Source of the DNA: Spiro-02 sp964465155
GTDB lineage: Bacteria; Spirochaetota; Spirochaetia; Sphaerochaetales; Sphaerochaetaceae
Assembly (NCBI GenBank): GCA_964465155.1
Contig: CAYXIH010000075.1
Location: 1 to 8,956 of the forward strand
Direction: 5' to 3'
DNA: 8,956 bases
Made by a program: the position numbers and the translations under genes. Shown piece after piece: positions 6,696 to 8,956 of the stretch. The first letter of the stretch is position 1; each line of letters opens with the position of its first letter. The notes beneath the pieces were generated by a model, which saw nothing but the letters and a program-made list of their open reading frames with translations, did no database searches and was not told the origin of the DNA.

Positions 6696-6724
6696 ATAAT
6701 ACGAATAAGGAAGACTTATGTCAA
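6696..6724 (-). promoter_or_regulatory. Strong sigma70 promoter of paralog A
   Basis: On the minus strand a perfect TTGACA (6724-6719) is followed by a 17-base spacer and TATTAT (6701-6696, 5/6). Immediately upstream the DNA is A/T-tract rich (6725-6760), like an UP element. The predicted start near 6689 gives a leader of about 34 bases. The spacing and upstream composition imply a highly expressed gene. Confidence 0.85.
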
Positions 6725-7329
6725 CAGGATAAATAAAAAAATGATAAAAAAGTGATGTAAAGATATAATAAAGTATATAACACTATCTATTATAATAAAT
6801 AAACCATGTACAAAACTAATGACACACATGCTATATGTTGAGAAAGTTTATACATTTGCTGGTGTTGTGACAAACTTGTTATGGGAAAAAATTGGTGAAC
6901 CTGTGACAGTTGCATTGATCTGACGGTTTTGGGCTACCCACCTACATGGGACAGCTCTGTAGAATGTAGCTATGCATGTCAGAACTGGAGTGACAATGAA
7001 GCCGGGAATTGCCATCGGGTATCAGGCAAATTGGGATTCCCAGCTTTCAAACAGCAGGAGTCAGGCTTGGACTTTCCGCTTCGTTCTGCAATTAACATAT
7101 AGATGCTTCAGGCGCCTTGGTAGTATTGGAAGCAGTCCAGAGACCTGGGAACATTAGGTGAGGAAGCGAATATTCTCTGCTGCTTACCAATATCAGGGTG
7201 CACAGAGAATGTTGTGGATACGTGTGTATTGTGTTGGAAGGAAATCGAAGGAGGTTGTACTGAAGCTCAGCGATTTGTCCCAGCGGGAGGGGTTGGTTGA
7301 AGATGCCTGGGCTTGTTCTTTGTGGACAC
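6725..7329. other. Long spacer between paralogs A and B, no convincing intact gene
   Basis: The left third (6725-6900) is very AT-rich and holds A/T tracts behind the paralog A promoter. The remainder has mixed composition, and short frames on both strands lack ribosome sites or recognisable proteins. The open frames at 7092-7331 (minus) and 7158-7379 (plus) run into the paralog B terminator and have no family-like features. An imperfect nested inverted repeat (GGGAAT/ATTCCC and TTGCC/GGCAA) lies within about 7003-7044. A possible gene relic within the spacer is listed separately. Confidence 0.5.
6996..7109 (+). pseudogene. Possible relic of the 3' end of an outer-membrane beta-barrel gene
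   Basis: The plus-strand frame from 6996 reads MKPGIAIGYQANWDSQ, then LSNSRSQAWTFRFVLQLTYR. The second part alternates aromatic or aliphatic with polar residues (W, F, F, L, L, Y) as in the closing strand of an outer-membrane barrel, which normally ends in an aromatic residue at the stop. Here the frame runs on without a stop after LTYR-Cys-Phe, and a TAG closes it 12 codons upstream of the ATG, at 6960-6962. There is no ribosome site, so it would be a decayed fragment. It could equally be chance; confidence is low. Confidence 0.22.
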
Positions 7330-7358
7330 AAAAAAAGGACGACCCTTTCGAGTCGTCC
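7330..7358 (-). terminator. Intrinsic terminator of paralog B
   Basis: On the minus strand GGACGAC (7358-7352) pairs with GTCGTCC (7343-7337) around an 8-base loop. A run of seven Ts (7336-7330) follows. It sits 21 bases after the stop codon. It is closely similar to the terminator at 6064, including the flanking GACACA on the plus strand, which fits duplication of the whole unit. Confidence 0.9.
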
Positions 7359-7379
7359 CGTATTTGGCTTGATGCCTGA

Positions 7380-7907
7380 TTAGTTAGCCTGGTAGGTGAT
7401 CGTGATGGATCCTGCATATGTTCCAGCGGGTGCATCATTGATTCCGTATACGTTGTCGGGGGTGATGTCGGTATCTACTGCCTGTACTGTGAAAGCCTGC
7501 TCCCAGACATGGAGGCCGCGGGTGGTATCGGCAGCCTTGAGCTGGATTGCAGTTCCTGCAGTTGCAGTTGCTGTGGACTTGGAAGATCCGACTGCTACTT
7601 CATACTTGATATATTCATTGTTGGCGGTGTGCTTCATCACATTTGCTGCAATGGTGGTTGCGGCAAGGGCGGTGTTGGACTTGACGACAAAGTAATATGT
7701 TGCAGAGGTAGTGGAGAGGGTCTGTGATTCTGTCCCGATGATACCGGTGGTGGGGAATGTGGTGCCATTGCTTGTCTTTGTTACACCAGCGTCCAGAATG
7801 GCGTTGATCGTCGTTCCCAGATTGACTGTTGCTGTCTGTGCGGTTGCTGCGAAAGTTGCTGCCATTGCGATTGCCAGGATGCTGATGATTGCGATTGCCT
7901 TTTTCAT
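7380..7907 (-). CDS. Small secreted protein, paralog B of a three-gene family
   Basis: This 175-residue protein has a Sec signal peptide (MKKAIAIISILAIAMAATFA), probably cleaved between residues 20 and 23. The mature part starts TATVNLGTTINAI, equivalent to LNLTTTISG in paralog A, and has no Cys. It shares SATYYFVVKSNTAL in the middle and ends VYGINDAPAGTYAGSITITY, the clearest family block. An Ala/Thr/Ser-rich stretch (SSKSTATATAGTA) lies in the centre. The regular strand pattern suggests a beta-sandwich exported or surface protein, and the function is unknown. The ATG at 7907 has AGAGGA 6 bases upstream. The gene has its own promoter, leader hairpin and terminator, so it is a one-gene transcript. 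Confidence 0.88.
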   Translation of the reverse strand: MKKAIAIISILAIAMAATFAATAQTATVNLGTTINAILDAGVTKTSNGTTFPTTGIIGTESQTLSTTSATYYFVVKSNTALAATTIAANVMKHTANNEYIKYEVAVGSSKSTATATAGTAIQLKAADTTRGLHVWEQAFTVQAVDTDITPDNVYGINDAPAGTYAGSITITYQAN

Positions 7908-7937
7908 ATTGTTTCCTCTTTTTAGTTCCGTTTTGTC

Positions 7938-7960
7938 TTGTACCTGTTTCCTCAGTACAA
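7938..7960 (-). promoter_or_regulatory. Leader stem-loop with AGGAAA loop, paralog B
   Basis: In transcript sense TTGTAC (7960-7955) pairs with GTACAA (7943-7938). A further U-A pair forms if one G is bulged, leaving GAGGAAAC as the loop. It begins 4 bases after the -10 box, the same geometry as paralog A, and lies about 30 bases before the start codon. The 9-mer GAGGAAACA of the loop occurs again at the ribosome site (7918-7910). Confidence 0.65.
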
Positions 7961-7964
7961 TGAT

Positions 7965-7993
7965 AGAATACTCACGAGTGAGACGTATGTCAA
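7965..7993 (-). promoter_or_regulatory. Sigma70 promoter of paralog B
   Basis: On the minus strand a perfect TTGACA (7993-7988) is followed by a 17-base spacer and TATTCT (7970-7965, 4/6). An AT-rich tract (about 7994-8060) lies just upstream. The first bases after TTGACA (TAcGTCT versus TAaGTCT) match the paralog A promoter. The expected start near 7958 gives a leader of about 50 bases. Confidence 0.8.
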
Positions 7994-8206
7994 TACTTTT
8001 TATAAAAAATCGAATAAAAATTGATATGGTTTTTGCATGAAAAAGTTAAATAGTTATAATAAATGAAGTTAGTATTTTTCAACAACTGACAGAGGATGTT
8101 CTTGATGTCACAAGTTGGTCCATTTTGTTGGTTTTGTAAGGGAAAATGTCCTTGCAGATGGTGGATGAGAGCTGTTGTAGGGGTTGGCTATGGCATACGT
8201 TGGGGT

Positions 8207-8237
8207 AAAAAAAAGAAGCGGCCGGGATGGTCGCTTC
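8207..8237 (-). terminator. Intrinsic terminator of paralog C
   Basis: On the minus strand GAAGCGACC (8237-8229) pairs with GGCCGCTTC (8223-8215) with one G-U pair, around a 5-base loop. Eight Ts (8214-8207) follow. It lies 19 bases after the stop codon. Confidence 0.9.
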
Positions 8238-8256
8238 GTATTGGCTGGAGAGTGGA

Positions 8257-8802
8257 TCACGTTGCTTCGAAGGTGATGGTCACGTTGCCTGAGTATTCTC
8301 CCTCCGGGGCGTTGGACAAGCCATATACCTTGTTGGGTATGTCAGTATATTCAGTCTCTGGGGTGACGGTGAAGGTATGGCCGATGATCCTGTTGCCGAT
8401 GTTGGCGTTTTGTGTGAGGAGGAGCTTTGGTGCGCCTGATGCATGTGTTGCTACCGAGGCGTCCGACGCAGTGGGCAAGCCAGCAACTGTGTATCTGATG
8501 AATGCTGTGCCTTGGGCTGTCTTCAGTGGATTTGCAACGATTGTGATATTGCCGATCGTTTGGTTGGTCTGGATGACCAGGCAATAGGTCTTGGTGGATG
8601 CATCTGCTAGTGTCTGGGGGGTAGTGATGCCCCAATCCTGTGGAAAAGAACTTGGCAGTTCCGTGTCTGCTGTGATGGCTATGCTTGTGATGCCGTTGAT
8701 CGTGGTCGTGACGTTCAGGGAACTTGCTGCTTGTGCTCCCCATATCATGCTGGTGCAGAGTGCCAGGATGATTGTCAGTGCAATTGATAGTTTCTTCTTC
8801 AC
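8257..8802 (-). CDS. Small secreted protein, paralog C of a three-gene family
   Basis: This 181-residue protein starts with GTG at 8802, preceded by AAAGGA at 7 bases. The signal peptide (KKKLSIALTIILALC, then SMIWGAQA) is probably cut after AQA at residue 25. The Cys at residue 16 has Leu before it and does not make a good lipobox. The mature part begins SSLNVTTTINGITSIAI. It shares YCLVIQTNQTIGNITIVA, LTQNANIGNRIIGHTFTV and VYGLSNAPEGEYSGNVTITF with the other paralogs. It carries one Cys in the middle block where A and B have an aromatic residue. Like them it is probably an all-beta exported protein of unknown role. No good promoter is visible upstream, so it may be read from further right or from a non-sigma70 promoter. 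Confidence 0.87.
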   Translation of the reverse strand: MKKKLSIALTIILALCTSMIWGAQAASSLNVTTTINGITSIAITADTELPSSFPQDWGITTPQTLADASTKTYCLVIQTNQTIGNITIVANPLKTAQGTAFIRYTVAGLPTASDASVATHASGAPKLLLTQNANIGNRIIGHTFTVTPETEYTDIPNKVYGLSNAPEGEYSGNVTITFEAT

Positions 8803-8821
8803 GGGGCTATCCTTTTGTCTC

Positions 8822-8839
8822 TTGTTGTTTCCTCAACAA
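8822..8839 (-). promoter_or_regulatory. Leader stem-loop with AGGAAA loop, paralog C
   Basis: In transcript sense TTGTTG (8839-8834) pairs perfectly with CAACAA (8827-8822) around the loop AGGAAA. It lies 19 bases before the GTG start. Compared with paralogs A and B the inner stem bases have changed on both arms (TTGTAC/GTACAA to TTGTTG/CAACAA) while pairing and loop are kept. Confidence 0.6.
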
Positions 8840-8903
8840 TTCTCTTTTGGGAAGCTGTTGATCGCTAGCCATTGCAGTATCGCCTGTGCTGAGGGAGAAA
8901 GCA

Positions 8904-8928
8904 ACAGCCGAAGCAGGGCTTCGGCTGT
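8904..8928. terminator. Hairpin at the right edge, possible terminator
   Basis: ACAGCCGAAG (8904-8913) pairs perfectly with CTTCGGCTGT (8919-8928), extendable by one C-G pair, around a 3-5-base loop. It probably ends a minus-strand gene lying beyond the window. The T-tract on that side (GTTGCTTTCTC) is broken. On the plus side a T6 run lies 12 bases away, at 8941-8946, but no plus-strand gene precedes it. Confidence 0.5.
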
Positions 8929-8956
8929 ATGGGAAAGATATTTTTTGATACTTGTG

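Noticed and set aside
7158..7379. 73-aa plus-strand frame preceding the paralog B terminator
   Set aside because: It runs through the terminator hairpin and A-tract of paralog B, has no ribosome site and resembles no known protein.
8096..8587. 163-aa plus-strand frame opposite paralog C
   Set aside because: It crosses the paralog C terminator and is antisense to a protein with a clear signal peptide and family motifs.
8257..8802. Paralog C as a lipoprotein because of Cys16 in the signal peptide
   Set aside because: Leu precedes the Cys, which is unfavourable even for relaxed spirochaetal lipoboxes. A normal AQA signal-peptidase site follows.
8876..8904. Promoter for paralog C on the minus strand (TTGCTT, 17 bases, GATACT)
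   Set aside because: It has only 3/6 and 4/6 matches, overlaps the edge hairpin, and lacks the geometry to the leader stem-loop seen in paralogs A and B.
1..8956. CRISPR arrays, tRNA or rRNA genes, insertion sequences, toxin-antitoxin or defence genes
   Set aside because: No spaced direct repeats, cloverleaf sequences, transposase motifs, terminal inverted repeats or defence-gene motifs were seen on either strand.

Overview
The window looks like part of a draft or metagenome-assembled chromosome of an anaerobic, carbohydrate-fermenting bacterium. A run of 100 Ns marks a scaffold join. The gene content (a hexuronate module, a YitT-type membrane protein, LrgA/LrgB and small Ala/Thr-rich secreted proteins) and the moderately GC-rich coding sequence would fit a Sphaerochaeta-like spirochaete. 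That assignment is inference from memory and is weak.

Left part (1-4202, plus strand): the 3' end of a metallo-beta-lactamase-fold hydrolase closes with a strong hairpin. A hexuronate-catabolism operon follows: mannonate dehydratase (uxuA), a GntR/FCD regulator, and a mannitol-dehydrogenase-family fructuronate reductase (uxuB). A sigma70-like promoter precedes uxuA, and its -10 box lies inside a perfect 14-bp palindrome that is a good candidate operator for the GntR protein. Both intergenic spaces inside the operon carry small hairpins. A 12-bp stem hairpin ends the operon. UxuB reduces fructuronate to mannonate and UxuA dehydrates mannonate to 2-keto-3-deoxygluconate. The isomerase before them and the kinase and aldolase after them are not in the window.

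Middle (4244-6003): a YitT/DUF161-DUF2179 membrane protein on the plus strand converges on a minus-strand lrgA-lrgB pair. The last 42 bases of yitT and lrgB overlap tail to tail. lrgA and lrgB overlap by ATGA. The N gap falls inside lrgB and hides about 100 residues of it.

Right part (6062-8956, minus strand): three diverged paralogous genes for small secreted proteins (180, 175 and 181 aa) stand in tandem. Each has a signal peptide, a conserved Asn-Leu/Val-Thr-Thr-Ile start to the mature part and a shared C-terminal strand motif, and each has its own T-tract terminator. The first two have near-consensus promoters with 17-bp spacers and AT-rich upstream tracts. All three have a short leader stem-loop presenting AGGAAA in its loop. 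The stem sequence differs in the third copy but stays fully paired. This locus, with its shared leader element, is the most interesting part of the window. The long spacer between the first two paralogs (about 6725-7329) has no convincing gene, but may hold the decayed 3' end of an outer-membrane beta-barrel gene.
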